From Bosea sp. BIWAKO-01 (GTDB lineage Bacteria; Pseudomonadota; Alphaproteobacteria; Rhizobiales; Beijerinckiaceae): DNA of 64,000 nucleotides. The DNA lies in NCBI RefSeq assembly GCF_001748145.1, contig NZ_BCQA01000001.1, forward strand, positions 186,001 to 250,000. Direction: 5' to 3'. A program made the translations under genes and the position numbers. This document shows positions 1-9,604 of the stretch, piece by piece. Position 1 is the first letter of the stretch, and each line of letters begins with the position of its first letter. The notes beneath the pieces were generated by a model. It searched no databases. It was not told the origin of the DNA and saw only the letters and a list, made by a program, of their open reading frames with translations.

Positions 1-224
1 ACGTCACCGATGGTCAGGATCCCGCCACCCAGATTCCAGTTTGCAAGCGGCTGGGGGGGCATCGGATAGACTGCGCCAGTGACTGTAACCGATTGGGCGA
101 GAGCAGCGGGGGCCGCGGCGAGCAGAGCGAGACCGAGCGCGAGCATCGAAACGGACTGACATAGCTGCCCCGGCCGCCGGCCACGCGCCGGCAGCATCCG
201 CGCAAGCTTCAGATCGTTCGGCAT
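1..224 (-). CDS. N-terminus of an autotransporter-like exported protein (partial)
   Basis: The gene runs off the left edge, so only about 74 residues are visible. They read as a 26-residue basic leader, then a hydrophobic signal core starting at an internal Met (LALGLALLAAAPAALA) with likely cleavage after ALAQS, then a short Pro-rich stretch ending in GGGILTIGD. A long leader followed by a mature start of the type VTVTG...P...W..GG..L.IG is what I know from large autotransporter passengers with repeated beta-strand units. The start is the ATG at 222-224; the ATG at 146 would give a conventional signal peptide. Function beyond surface export cannot be read from this fragment; it could also be another large repeat-rich secreted protein. 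Confidence 0.5.
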   Translation of the reverse strand, partial: MPNDLKLARMLPARGRRPGQLCQSVSMLALGLALLAAAPAALAQSVTVTGAVYPMPPQPLANWNLGGGILTIGD

Positions 225-789
225 CGATAGTCAGGCCCCAACCGCGACGGCAGGCTCGGTCCTCCCGGCGCGCGGGGCAATAAACAGCCGTTCACATCGC
301 GCCAAATCGATCGGGCGTGGCGGATTTGCGACGCACCTGTCGCGCAGGCGATGTGCTCTGAGAACCGAGTGCAGCCCATACAGAGCGTCAGGACGTCCGC
401 TTCCGGGCAACGAGGCGAACGTCCGGTCAGGGTCGTCGGAAGCGGACGCTGGCCTGCTGCTGGGAGCTCGGGGTTTGCGAACAGCACCAGAACAAGCCGG
501 GAGTCCGCAGCTTACTGAAAACGTCAGCTAAATCGGAACTCGGAAGAAGACACTCACCCCTGGCCGGAAACGTCCGAGTTTGGGACCGTAACAAGCGCTC
601 AAGCGGCGGCCGGGAGTGCGATAGGTGGGCGCCAGGGTCGCTTAGTGCCATTTGATCTTTCGCTGGGAGCGTTCGCTCCCTGGTCACCGTTCGCGGCCCA
701 AGCTCTGGTAAAGCTGCAGCATTTCACGAGATCCCGGATAATCCCAGCCAGTCCCGCCTAACCCCCGCAGCGCGATTTGATCGATCGCT
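225..789. other. intergenic, no convincing gene; contains a 12-bp inverted repeat
   Basis: No ORF here has protein-like composition or a ribosome binding site. The only structure I can point to is a perfect inverted repeat with arms CGTCCGCTTCCG at 394-405 and 437-448, separated by 31 bases. It is not followed by a T-run, so it is not an obvious terminator. The rest looks like decayed sequence. Confidence 0.45.
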
Positions 790-1329
790 TCACAAATGGG
801 CCAGTCCGGTCGTGCCGCGGCTGTAGAAGATGTGGCGGCCGATCACATCCATCTTCTTCAGCCTCTTCGCCCAGGAGGGCTGGACATAATCGGCGTGATA
901 ATGCGTGGAATCGCCGACCTCCGCCAGATAGGTCCGGCCCTCGTAGACCTCACGTGCGATGCGCTGGGCCACCTGCCATTGCTCGGGCTCCTTGATGCGC
1001 AACGACTTGCCCTCGCAGGCAAAGGTGAACTGGCAGGCGAGCCTGCGGTGGCGGTTCTGGTAGACGACGCCGCAGACGGAACCCGGATAATACCCGCTCT
1101 TGACCCGGTTGAGCACCACCTGGGCGACGGCGACGCGCCCGTCCTCCGCTTCGGAGCGCGCCTCGAAATAGATCGCCTCGGCGAGGCAGCGCTGCTCGCT
1201 CGCCAGCGTGTCGCCGTCGATCACGACGGGCACTCCGGTGAGGATGAGCTGCGTGGACGCCATGGTCGTGGCGGGCGGCTCGACAAAGGCCGCAAGCGAA
1301 AGCAACGCCAGTGGGGCGATGCGCTTCAT
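790..1329 (-). CDS. SleB-type cell wall hydrolase (Hydrolase_2 family)
   Basis: 179 residues with an N-terminal hydrophobic signal segment. The body carries the SleB/CwlJ hallmark AEAIYFEARSE at residues 50-60, which contains the presumed catalytic Glu, followed by GRVAVAQVVLNRV, a Cys-containing VCGVVYQN and CQFTFAC, and HYHADYVQPSW near the end. Proteins of this family cleave peptidoglycan; in alphaproteobacteria they are periplasmic and unrelated to sporulation. It stands alone, with intergenic DNA on both sides. Family assignment is firm; the physiological role (wall turnover or division) is inference. Confidence 0.88.
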   Translation of the reverse strand: MKRIAPLALLSLAAFVEPPATTMASTQLILTGVPVVIDGDTLASEQRCLAEAIYFEARSEAEDGRVAVAQVVLNRVKSGYYPGSVCGVVYQNRHRRLACQFTFACEGKSLRIKEPEQWQVAQRIAREVYEGRTYLAEVGDSTHYHADYVQPSWAKRLKKMDVIGRHIFYSRGTTGLAHL

Positions 1330-2260
1330 GGGGATACTCCGGGGGTAAGGGGCAAGCCGTGCGTTCGCGGCCCGGATCCATCGTCGGCAGGATCAGCGGC
1401 CCTTGTGGCTTGGTGTGTTTGCTGGGTTTGGGCGCCGCGGCCTGACCGGAGACGAGCACGTCAAGGCTCTCACGGAGGCTGTGGAGGCGGAAAAGAACTC
1501 GTTCTGCTGGAGTTTGTCCCGAAGCATGGCGAAGGCCCTGCGTAGCGCAGCGTCTCGATATGCCGAAGGCGACAAAGGTGTTTGACTAACGGGGGTTAAC
1601 GAGCGTTACGGCCATTGCGATGAGGAGTGCGGCCGCGCGCAGTGCCGCATCAAGCGGCCTCGTGCCGAGGCGTTACCTCGCCGCTCAACGCGCGGGAGAA
1701 CCACGGAACGGCTTCAGGCCTGAGGCTATTCATCGACGACTGATCTGTATTAGCGCGTCGACCGGATGCGCCGGCGTCGCGCCGGAACGCGACAGTGGAA
1801 ATGACGACCACTTCGCAGGCGATAATCTTGTCTGTCGCTGACCGAGATCGGCGGCCATTATGCGAAGCAAAATTCTGCATCAAAAACATACAGCCTGCAT
1901 CACCGTTGAGTTTAACGTTCATGGCAGATCGGCCTCGACAACGTCGGTTCGGTGTACCCGAAAAATGTTGCTGACGGCCTTGCCTCTTGTTCCTAACTAT
2001 CAAAGATTTTTTCTCTCCCGATTTGAGACTGCATTATTCGCTGATCGAAGCGATATGGACATGGAGTTCGGCAACTTTGTGACCGCTCCTCCCGGTAGGT
2101 GATTTAGACGCGCATCGCGCCGAGATCCCTCAGGAATATGAACGCCGAATTTCGCATTCAATATTTCGATTGAACACAATTAACGTTATCTAATTTATTA
2201 AATTAATTTAAGTCGACAAACCAATACTAACACATAGTAGCAAGCATGCAGATTTTAGAA
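1330..2260. other. intergenic, no supported gene
   Basis: Several ORFs of 60-117 codons occur on both strands, but none has a convincing ribosome binding site, signal, domain or protein-like composition. The last part, about 2150-2230, is unusually AT-rich for this genome (runs such as AATTTATTAAATTAATTT). It lies downstream of the small secreted-protein gene and could be a promoter or a terminal region. Confidence 0.4.
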
Positions 2261-2632
2261 TCAGCGCTTTTGCCTGCACTGACCCGAATCTTGCGAGGGA
2301 GCAAACTTCCCGCCGACAATGGCATTGCGGCTATGAATCGCTTCTCCGGTGTTGACGATGATCGTTGTCGTCTGGATGGCTCCGCCAGAGGTTGGCTCAG
2401 CGAATGAGACAACAGCCTGCCCGGAGGCGATCGTGCCGAAATTCGGCCACAACGTCGCCGAGCCCGCGCCGCCAATCAGGGAAGCTGAGCTTTTATCGGT
2501 ATCCCAAACAAAGGTCAGGGCATTGCGAAAGCTAGGGAACTTGCATTCCCAGGCAAAGGTCGCAGCGTGACCGGTCGAAGAAATCATGATCCCGACAGCA
2601 CTCAATGAGGCCAGACGCCGGCGAGATCTCAT
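2261..2632 (-). CDS. small secreted protein, unknown function
   Basis: 123 residues. The N-terminus MRSRRRLASLSAVGIMISSTGHA is a normal Sec signal peptide with cleavage near TGHA-AT. The mature part is rich in Ser, Thr, Gly and aromatic residues (FAWECKFPSF, LTFVWDTD, ATLWPNFGTI) and ends in a basic QCRQKR tail, which suggests a small beta-rich periplasmic or secreted protein. Two Cys could pair. I do not recognise the family. It faces away from the AraC regulator at 2705, with only about 70 bases between them. Confidence 0.5.
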   Translation of the reverse strand: MRSRRRLASLSAVGIMISSTGHAATFAWECKFPSFRNALTFVWDTDKSSASLIGGAGSATLWPNFGTIASGQAVVSFAEPTSGGAIQTTTIIVNTGEAIHSRNAIVGGKFAPSQDSGQCRQKR

Positions 2633-2704
2633 CCGTAGGCTCCATTTCCGCTCCAGGTTTGTTCTGGGCTTATTGGTTTATCCTGGGCCTATTGCCTTCA
2701 AGGC

Positions 2705-3856
2705 GTGGCCGGTGCGCGCACGCAGACCGGACATCCCCGAAATACGTTGCTGGAGCGTTCGACGCTTGTTAATTTCGGCCAAGGTTTTGCTCGTCCCGGA
2801 CATGAGCAGGGGAGTTCGGCGGCTTTGCCACGCGACCTGACCTCCTTGCCGACGACGCTAGCAGGCATCTCGCGCCTTGCCGTTGCTCGCCTTGCCGGCG
2901 CAGGCATAGCGGCCGCGCCTCTCCTGAACGAGGTCGGCCTGACCGAAGACATGCTCGCCGATCACGATCAGAGAGTGCCCTCCCGGCGTCAGGTCGCATT
3001 CCTGGACCGGGCCGCGACGGCACTGGGTGATGATTGCCTCGGCTTCACCCTGGCCCAGGAATTCGACCCCCGTGCCATGGGCTTGCTGTTCTATGTGATG
3101 GCATCCTCACAAACGCTCGGCGACGCAACGCAACGCATTGCGCGCTACAGCGCGATCACCAATGAAGCGCTGGTCTTCAGCATTGCGGAGGGAAGCGGGC
3201 TCACCGTCACGCTGAGCTATGCCGGCCTTCCCCGGCATTGCGATCGGCACCAGGCCGAGTTCTGCATTTTTGGAGCAATTAGGGTCTGCCGCATCCTGAC
3301 CGGCGCAAACCTCGTCCCACAACACGTCTCGATCGCGCATCACCGATCGGGCGACACTTCTGCGATGTCGCGGTTTGCCGGGACGAAGGTGGAGTTCGGC
3401 GCCGAGACCGATGCTTTCGTTCTGCAGGCCGATGCGCGTGAACGCCATCTCGTGAATGCCGACCCTTACCTCAACGATCTCCTCCAGACCTATTGCGAGG
3501 CGGCGCTATCATCCCGCACGACCAATGCGAGCCCGCTTCGGGTGAGCGTCGAGAATGCGATTGCTCCGCTGTTGCCTCACGGAAAGGTTCGCGCCGAAGT
3601 CATCGCCCGCCAGCTTGGATTAAGCGAACGGACACTGGCGCGAAGGCTCGCCGAGGAGGGTCTGAACTTTTCGGAGGTCCTGCGGCAACTGCGGCGCGAT
3701 CTGGCTTTGCGCTATCTCAATGATGGCGACCACCATGTCTCCAAGGTCGCCTGGCTGCTGGGTTTCCACGAAGTCAGCGCGTTCTCGCATGCATTCAAGC
3801 AATGGACCGGGCTGGCGCCGAGCCAGATGCGGCTGGGCGGCACCCCGAACGGATGA
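2705..3856 (+). CDS. AraC family transcriptional regulator (Arabinose_bd plus HTH_18 type)
   Basis: 383 residues from a GTG start; a start further in, around SLPTTLAGIS, is possible because the first ~45 residues look unconserved. The body matches the OruR/ArgR-type AraC layout: an N-terminal effector domain (LLNEVGLTEDML, FDPRAMGLLFYVMASSQTLGDATQRIARY) and a C-terminal double helix-turn-helix (VIARQLGLSERTLARRLAEE, then VAWLLGFHEVSAFSHAFKQWTGLAPSQMR). These regulators usually act on a neighbouring catabolic operon, but no obvious target is adjacent: the next genes are an ABC importer on the opposite strand. The effector is unknown. Confidence 0.85.
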   Translation: MAGARTQTGHPRNTLLERSTLVNFGQGFARPGHEQGSSAALPRDLTSLPTTLAGISRLAVARLAGAGIAAAPLLNEVGLTEDMLADHDQRVPSRRQVAFLDRAATALGDDCLGFTLAQEFDPRAMGLLFYVMASSQTLGDATQRIARYSAITNEALVFSIAEGSGLTVTLSYAGLPRHCDRHQAEFCIFGAIRVCRILTGANLVPQHVSIAHHRSGDTSAMSRFAGTKVEFGAETDAFVLQADARERHLVNADPYLNDLLQTYCEAALSSRTTNASPLRVSVENAIAPLLPHGKVRAEVIARQLGLSERTLARRLAEEGLNFSEVLRQLRRDLALRYLNDGDHHVSKVAWLLGFHEVSAFSHAFKQWTGLAPSQMRLGGTPNG

Positions 3857-3954
3857 ATGTCGTTTGGCCGACGCCAAGGCCGTTGGCGCAGTCGGCGCGG
3901 CCAGAGTGCATGCGACGCCCATCTGACTGGGCGATGAGCGCCCCCCCTGTCCTC

Positions 3955-4749
3955 TCAGGCCGTCGGCCGCTCGGTGCCGGTGCGCAGCATGGTGTCGACC
4001 AGGAGATTGCCCGTCGCACCCTGTTCCAGCGTGATGTCGACGCCATACACGTCCGACGCCGCCGGATGCGAGAGGACATCCCTCGGGCGCCCATCGGCGA
4101 CGACGGTCTTGCGGTCGATGAGCAGGAAGCGATCCGCGCAGCGGCTGGCCAGCGCCAGATCGTGCAAGGCGACGAGCGTGACCTGGCCGCGCCGCCGCGT
4201 CGTTTCGCGGATGACATTGGTCACCTGCAGCTGCCGGCGCAGGTCGAGCGCGCTTGTCGGCTCGTCGAGCAGGAGCACGCTGGGCGCGCGCACCAGGGCC
4301 TGGGCCACGGAGACGAGTTGCTGCTGGCCGCCCGAAAGGTCGGATACCGGAACCTCCGACAGGTGGTCGATATGCAGCGTGCCGAGCGCCTCCTCCACCG
4401 CCCGCAGATCCTCGCGCGTGGCACGGCCGCCATGGGCTTTCCGGGCAAGCAGCACATAATCGAAGACGCAGAGCGCAGCCCGCATCGCGACATGCTGCGA
4501 CAGGAAGAAGATCGCATCATGCCGCTGCCGCGATGTCATGCCGGCGAGGTCGGTCCCGTCGAGCCGCATGGTGCCAGCGCGCGGGCGCAGCAGCCCGGCC
4601 ACGAGGCGAAACAGGGTGGATTTTCCAACTCCGTTCGGCCCGACCACGGCGGTGACGGTGCCGCGCTCAAGCCCAAGGGCGCTGAGACCGTCGAAGACGT
4701 CGCCGCGGCCACGATAGGCGAAACCGATCGACTCGATCGAGAGGCTCAT
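3955..4749 (-). CDS. iron-siderophore/cobalamin-type ABC transporter ATP-binding protein
   Basis: 264 residues. Walker A GPNGVGKST at 37-45, Q-loop in FFLSQHV, ABC signature LSGGQQQLV, Walker B LLLDEPTSALDLRRQ and the H-loop ALHDLALA are all present, in the FecE/FhuC/BtuD style. It energises the permease encoded immediately upstream; the reading frames overlap by four bases (ATGA) and are presumably coupled. The C-terminus (VDTMLRTGTERPTA) is short, with no extra domain. It is the last gene of the three-gene operon 7015-3955. Confidence 0.92.
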   Translation of the reverse strand: MSLSIESIGFAYRGRGDVFDGLSALGLERGTVTAVVGPNGVGKSTLFRLVAGLLRPRAGTMRLDGTDLAGMTSRQRHDAIFFLSQHVAMRAALCVFDYVLLARKAHGGRATREDLRAVEEALGTLHIDHLSEVPVSDLSGGQQQLVSVAQALVRAPSVLLLDEPTSALDLRRQLQVTNVIRETTRRRGQVTLVALHDLALASRCADRFLLIDRKTVVADGRPRDVLSHPAASDVYGVDITLEQGATGNLLVDTMLRTGTERPTA

Positions 4750-5825
4750 TGCCAGCGCTCCCGGCGGATCGACATCACGAGGCTGAGGAAGAACGGCACG
4801 CCGACCAGGGCGGTGATGATGCCGATGGGATAGATGATCCCCGGCGTGATGCCCTTCGACAGCGTCGACGCGACCGACAGGATGAGGCCGCCGGCAATCG
4901 CCGCGACCGGTACGAAATAGCGCTGGTCCTCGCCGACCAGCAGCCGGGCGATATGCGGCCCCACCAGGCCGATGAAGCCGATCGTGCCGACGAAGGCGAC
5001 AGCGGTCGAGGCCAGGAGCGAGATGCAGACCAGCATTTCCAGGCGCAGCCGCGCGACGCGCACGCCAAGGGCAGCCGCGCGCTCGTCGCCCATGGTGAGC
5101 GCGGTCAGCATCCAGCTGCGATGCAGGCAGAACGGCAGGATGACCCCAAGCAGGCCGGCGCAGATTCCGAGCTTCGTCCAGGTGGCGCGCGACAGGCTGC
5201 CCATCATCCAGAAGATGATCTGCTGCAGCTGCGTTTCGGAGGAGTGGAACTGGATGAAGGCCAGAAGCGCATTGAAGGTGAAGAACAGCGCGATGCCGAC
5301 GAGCACGAAGGTCTCGACGGTGACGCCGCGCAGCCGCGTGAACAGGAACAGGATCGCGGAGGTCGCGAGCGCGAACAGGAAGGCGTTCGCCGTCACCAGG
5401 AAGGCCCCAGCGAAGGGCACGAGCGAGACACCGGTCGCAATCGCAAGCGCCGCGCCGAAGCTCGCCGCCGACGAGATGCCGAGCGTGAACGGATCGGCGA
5501 GCGGATTGCCGAGGATGGTCTGCATCTGCGCCCCGGCGGTGCCCAGCATGGCACCGACGAGAATGGCCATCACCGCGACGGGCAGGCGCACATCCCAGAC
5601 GATCACGTCGAGCTTCGGGCCCATCGATCCCGGTTCGAGGATGACGCGCGCCACATCCATCAATGGGAAATTGCCGGGCCCCACCGAGACATCGACCACG
5701 AGCGCCAGCGCCAGGAGTGCGAGCGCCCCGACAGCGAGCAGGAGCTTGCGCAGCCCCCGCCGCCGATAGCGCTCGCTGGCCGTATCGGCAGGCGGCTCGA
5801 AAGCCGGTGTATGGGACAGGGCCAT
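4746..5825 (-). CDS. FecCD-family ABC permease
   Basis: 359 residues with about ten hydrophobic segments, typical of FecCD/BtuC permeases that form homodimers in the inner membrane. Family landmarks include GAMLGTAGAQMQTILGNPLADPFTLGISS and FVGTIGFIGLVGPHIARLLVGEDQR, the coupling region contacted by the ATPase. A basic cytoplasmic N-terminus (RYRRRGLRK) precedes the first helix. It lies five bases downstream of the binding protein and overlaps the ATPase gene. A single permease gene is enough for a complete homodimeric importer. Confidence 0.93.
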   Translation of the reverse strand: MALSHTPAFEPPADTASERYRRRGLRKLLLAVGALALLALALVVDVSVGPGNFPLMDVARVILEPGSMGPKLDVIVWDVRLPVAVMAILVGAMLGTAGAQMQTILGNPLADPFTLGISSAASFGAALAIATGVSLVPFAGAFLVTANAFLFALATSAILFLFTRLRGVTVETFVLVGIALFFTFNALLAFIQFHSSETQLQQIIFWMMGSLSRATWTKLGICAGLLGVILPFCLHRSWMLTALTMGDERAAALGVRVARLRLEMLVCISLLASTAVAFVGTIGFIGLVGPHIARLLVGEDQRYFVPVAAIAGGLILSVASTLSKGITPGIIYPIGIITALVGVPFFLSLVMSIRRERWQ

Positions 5826-5830
5826 GGCGA

Positions 5831-7015
5831 TCAGTTCATCTCGATCCAGAACTTGCCGGTCAGCTTGATCGGCAGGAAGCGGTCATGCAGTTCCTGGAAG
5901 GTCGCCCAGGCGTCGAGATCCTTGAATTCATTCGGGTGCAGCCACTTGGCGAGCGCCTGGATGGCCACGAAGTGATAGGGGCTCTGGTAGAACTGGTGAT
6001 AGATCGCCATCACTTTCCTGTTCTTCACGGCCGTCAGCCCCGGAAATCCGGTCCGGGCGACGAGGCCCTTGAGCTGTGCGGCGGCACGTTCAGGCTGGGT
6101 CTCGTAGCCGAGCCAGACGGCGATATTGCCAGGATTGCTGTTCGACCAGTTGGCGCCGGTCATCAGCAGGAATTGCGGATCATCGACGATGATCTTCTCC
6201 GGATTGACCATGCCGCCGGCACCGGAGAAATATTTCGATCCCCAGTTCATGCCGCCGGCTTCGGAGACGAATTCGCCGAAATTGAAATTGCCGAAGGACT
6301 GGCAGCAGGCAGACGGGTTGAGCCCCGCAGCCTGTTCGGCGAAGACCAGCGGCCGCTGATCCTGCTTCAGCCGCGTCGTGACGTTGTAGACCCGCCGCAT
6401 CTGCTGCGAATAATAGTCGATGAAGCTGTTGGCCGCGTCGACGCGGTCGAAGACCCGGCCGAGCAGGAGCATGCTCGGCACGGTGTTCTGCGTCGGGCGT
6501 TCGCGGAAATCGATGAAGATCGTCGGGATGCCGGCCTTGGCCAGGTTGTCGACGACGCCGGACTGCATCGCCTTGTCCAGGAAGCCGAGCGACAGGATGA
6601 CGAGGTCCGCATCGAGCGTGATCGCCTTCTCCACGCTGAAATCGCTCGAGGCGAGCGCGCTCACCAAGGTCATCGACTTGGCGGCAGGGACATCCGCCAG
6701 GTAGCGGTTCCAGGTGTCGGGGTCGAATTTCGGCAGGTCGTCGCCGATGGCGGCAAGCTGCGCGAACGGCTTGTCCTTGCCCATCAGCACGACCGTCGCG
6801 GAGAACAGCCGGCCCTCGCCGAGGATGGCCCGTTGCACGCCCTTCTTCACCTTGACGATGCGGCCGGCAAGATCGGTCACCTCGATCATGGTGTCGGCAG
6901 CTTGCGCGCTGCGGATGCCCGGTGCGGCAAGCAGGGCCAGGGCGGCCATGAGCGCCACGCGCCGGGTCAGCCGGGCAAACCAGCCCGGCACGGATTGTGA
7001 ATGCCTGTCCATCAT
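5831..7015 (-). CDS. periplasmic substrate-binding protein, iron-siderophore type
   Basis: 394 residues with a Sec signal peptide of about 39 residues ending in RSAQA. The mature part has the two-lobed helical-backbone architecture of the FecB/BtuF class: IEVTDLAGRIVKV near the start, DADLVILSLGFLDK, then IIVDDPQFLLMTGANW in lobe two. The substrate is presumably a ferric siderophore or haem-like compound. There is an unusual Cys pair (SACCQSF) in the middle. It is the first gene of the importer operon. The ligand cannot be fixed from sequence, and no TonB receptor gene is in view. Confidence 0.88.
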   Translation of the reverse strand: MMDRHSQSVPGWFARLTRRVALMAALALLAAPGIRSAQAADTMIEVTDLAGRIVKVKKGVQRAILGEGRLFSATVVLMGKDKPFAQLAAIGDDLPKFDPDTWNRYLADVPAAKSMTLVSALASSDFSVEKAITLDADLVILSLGFLDKAMQSGVVDNLAKAGIPTIFIDFRERPTQNTVPSMLLLGRVFDRVDAANSFIDYYSQQMRRVYNVTTRLKQDQRPLVFAEQAAGLNPSACCQSFGNFNFGEFVSEAGGMNWGSKYFSGAGGMVNPEKIIVDDPQFLLMTGANWSNSNPGNIAVWLGYETQPERAAAQLKGLVARTGFPGLTAVKNRKVMAIYHQFYQSPYHFVAIQALAKWLHPNEFKDLDAWATFQELHDRFLPIKLTGKFWIEMN

Positions 7016-7733
7016 GATCCTCGCTCTATCGATTGCCGTTTGCGCATGGGGATGGCGCAGCGGTCCTGGCCCAGCCGCCAGCGTTCAACCGGCAGCCTCC
7101 CCTCGCCTGACCGCCCTTGATCTGCTCATGCTCCAGGAAGACGGTTCTCGTGCGGATCGGCTCAAGCAATCGCTGGCTATCGCGCGCGCCGAGATGCGCA
7201 GTCCCGATGGGCAAGAAGATCTCGCGATTCCGCAATACATCGGACTTGACCGGAGGGCGGCTCCAGTCACGATGGATATTATCCCCGATCGATCGCATGG
7301 TCAGAAGATCCACCGCATCTGTCCTCGTGCAGAATAGCGACCGGTTACAGACTGCGCGGCGATTTGTCACGACACTTCAATAACTTAGAAATACTCTAAT
7401 TTATAATTAGTAGATTTATAAACTGTGCGCCTGGCGAGATGACCAGGGTCAGACCTGACGGGATGGACAGACCTGGCGATTGCGCTGAACGAGATTGCCA
7501 CTGTTGGTCTCAGCCGGCCCGGGATGACCGCCGCGGAGGCGCCAGAATGCCCTCCCGCTTGTCGGCGACCACAACCGCAGGAGCAGAACACCAAACTATT
7601 CTATCTAAGGTTTAGCAAGACAGGTTTGTCCACCAGACTGGATCGAGATTGTTCTCACTTTGAGAGGATTTACAAAGAGCGTTGACTACGCAACCATCCG
7701 GTCAGGCTTGGGGGTAGAGTACAGAGGTCAGCC
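7016..7733. other. intergenic region between divergent genes
   Basis: No ORF here looks genuine. The block 7380-7440 is clearly AT-rich compared with its surroundings and could hold the promoter of the siderophore importer, though it is about 370 bases upstream of that gene. I found no clear Fur-box-like palindrome by eye. A ribosome-binding-like AGAGGTCA precedes the response regulator start at 7734. Confidence 0.4.
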
Positions 7734-8405
7734 ATGCCGGACCTTTCGGTTGCGATCGTCGATGATCACCCGATGCTGATGGAGGGGATTGCCGCGCTGC
7801 TGAAGCGCTGGGGCGGTTTCATGCTCGCCGCGACGGGGACTGTCGCAGATCACATCGTGCCGATCGCCAGAACGCATCACCCTGATGAAATGATCGTCGA
7901 TCTCAGCATGGCGGGGGATGTCTTCCAGGCGATTGCGGACGCGTTGAAGATCGCTCCTGAGACGAAGATCGTGGTGTTCACGGCCTCGGCCAACACGGAA
8001 GACGCGATCAGGGCCCTGGATGCCGGGGCCAAGGGCTATGTTCTGAAAGGCAGTCCCGGAGAAGACCTCTTCCAGGCTCTTCAGGCGGCACAGCGAGGCG
8101 ACGTCTATGTCACCCCCTCCTTCGCGACCAAGCTAATCTGTGCGTTGAAAGAAAAGACCCTAGAACGACAGAAGGCGATCAGCAACAGGCTCAGTGTCCG
8201 GGAGCAGCAGATCGTCAACCTGCTGCTGCTCGGCAAGATGAACAACGAGATCGCGCGCGAGCTGTCGCTCAGCGCCAAGACCGTCAAGGGCTACATGACC
8301 AACCTGATGGCCAAGCTGAACGCGCGCAATCGCCTGGAGGTGGTGCTTGCGGCGCAAAAGCTGGCTGCGGGAGCGAACACCCCTGCCATGATCAGGCGCC
8401 CGTGA
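7734..8405 (+). CDS. NarL/FixJ-type response regulator (orphan)
   Basis: 223 residues. The receiver domain has the acidic pair D10-D11, phospho-acceptor D56 in MIVDLSM, the switch Thr in VVFTAS and the conserved Lys in GYVLKGSP. A C-terminal LuxR-type HTH follows (LSVREQQIVNLLLLGKMNNEIARELSLSAKTVKGYMTNLMAKL). It should bind DNA when phosphorylated. No histidine kinase gene is adjacent, so the partner is elsewhere. Receiver and DNA-binding residues look intact. The regulated genes are unknown; the secreted-protein gene at 8503 on the same strand is about 100 bases away and could be one. Confidence 0.92.
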   Translation: MPDLSVAIVDDHPMLMEGIAALLKRWGGFMLAATGTVADHIVPIARTHHPDEMIVDLSMAGDVFQAIADALKIAPETKIVVFTASANTEDAIRALDAGAKGYVLKGSPGEDLFQALQAAQRGDVYVTPSFATKLICALKEKTLERQKAISNRLSVREQQIVNLLLLGKMNNEIARELSLSAKTVKGYMTNLMAKLNARNRLEVVLAAQKLAAGANTPAMIRRP

Positions 8406-8502
8406 ACGACGACCGGCCCCGCCGGATCCGTTGAGAGGGCCGCAATCGCTGGGGCCCGGACGCTAGCCGAGCCCAAGGCAGCCAGAGCCGGGGAGGCTGC
8501 GC

Positions 8503-9108
8503 ATGACGGTCGCGGACACTCTTACGCCCGGCACTCCGCTCCAACTGGATTGCCGGATGCTCCCGCAGCATCGGGGCATCGGCATCCCCATACGCTGCGG
8601 CATCGCGGCGGCTTGCCTGTGCTGCATCCTTGCCGCCTTCGCCTGCAATCCCGCCCGCGCTGCCGAGTCCGACTTTCTCGAGCGTTTTCGCGGCGACTGG
8701 TCCGGCTCCGGTAAGGTCCAGCGCGACGGCGGCAGCCAGCCGCGGCACGTGACCTGTTCGATCATGGGACGCCCCACCGACAATCGGATCAGCGCACAAG
8801 GCAGCTGCCGCGCCTATCTGATCTTCGTGCGCCCGGTCGCGATCGATGTCACCTATGATCCGCGCTCCGGCACCTATCGCGGCACCTATACCGGCGCCCG
8901 GATCGGCCCCGCCCGGCTCAGCGGCACGCGCAGCGGCGACGCCCTGAACTTTCGCATCGAATGGCCGCGCCCAGTCAATGGCGACACGCAGGCCGCGATG
9001 GTCATCCAGAATGACGGCCGCGGCATCCTGCGGATTACCATCTTGGATAACCTCACGCCCGGCGGCCCGATCCTGCAGACCTCCGAGATCATCCTGGTGC
9101 GTCAATAG
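8503..9108 (+). CDS. secreted protein, unknown function
   Basis: 201 residues. The ATG at 8503 follows a strong GGGGAGG ribosome binding site. The hydrophobic signal core (IAAACLCCILAAFACNPARA) begins only about 30 residues in, so the leader is long; the ATG at 8557 would give a normal-length signal. The mature part (FLERFRGDWSGSGKV, CSIMGRPTDNRISAQGSC, GTYRGTYTGARIGPARLSG, NGDTQAAMVIQND) resembles small alphaproteobacterial periplasmic beta-barrel or lipocalin-like proteins. Two Cys flank a loop and may form a disulfide. I do not know a function. Confidence 0.7.
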   Translation: MTVADTLTPGTPLQLDCRMLPQHRGIGIPIRCGIAAACLCCILAAFACNPARAAESDFLERFRGDWSGSGKVQRDGGSQPRHVTCSIMGRPTDNRISAQGSCRAYLIFVRPVAIDVTYDPRSGTYRGTYTGARIGPARLSGTRSGDALNFRIEWPRPVNGDTQAAMVIQNDGRGILRITILDNLTPGGPILQTSEIILVRQ

Positions 9109-9250
9109 GCGGGTCCTGATCGGAACTGCCCTCGCCCACCCCGGAGAGACGATGCCCTTGGGGGACCTGCGTCCTGACTGAAGTACGCCCTCGAATTCGA
9201 GTGCCGTTCGACGAATCGCTCCCAATGGTAATCACGGGGTTGCGATTGTC

Positions 9251-9532
9251 GTGAACGGGCCTCACTCTAAGGCACGAGCAGTACCGTCTCACGAACCGGC
9301 ATGGCCATGCATGCGTGAAGAGCGACCCGACCGCCGGCGGAACCGCGCGCCAGGCTACCCGAACCGGCGCTCCGTCATGCTGAGCTCGGAGGCGGACTAT
9401 ATCCGCGCCTGCGCCAGGGCGCGCGATCTCCACGCCGCCGCCCACCATCCCATGGCCGAGCTGGAGCTTGAGAACCTTGCTCTCGCAATCCTGACCTGGG
9501 AACTCAAAAGCAGCGGGCCGGACGGAACCTGA
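9251..9532 (+). CDS. hypothetical protein, uncertain
   Basis: 93 residues from a GTG, or about 52 from the ATG at 9377. The N-terminal 40 residues are Arg/Pro-rich and look non-coding. The C-terminal part (SSEADYIRACARARDLHAAAHHPMAELELENLALAILTWELK) looks like a real amphipathic helical protein, so the shorter start is preferred biologically, although neither has a good ribosome binding site. No family recognised. Confidence 0.35.
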   Translation: MNGPHSKARAVPSHEPAWPCMREERPDRRRNRAPGYPNRRSVMLSSEADYIRACARARDLHAAAHHPMAELELENLALAILTWELKSSGPDGT

Positions 9533-9604
9533 GGCTGGCCAGACTGACGAAGCGGCACCGAGTGCGGGCTCGCGCCGCTTCACCTGCCGGCGCCGGCTGT
9601 GCCG

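Noticed and set aside
1650..2003. 117-codon minus-strand ORF
   Set aside because: No ribosome binding site, low-complexity basic composition, no recognisable family.
4749..5975. 408-codon plus-strand frame over the FecCD permease
   Set aside because: Antisense shadow, very rich in Arg, Glu, Asp and Gln without any motif.
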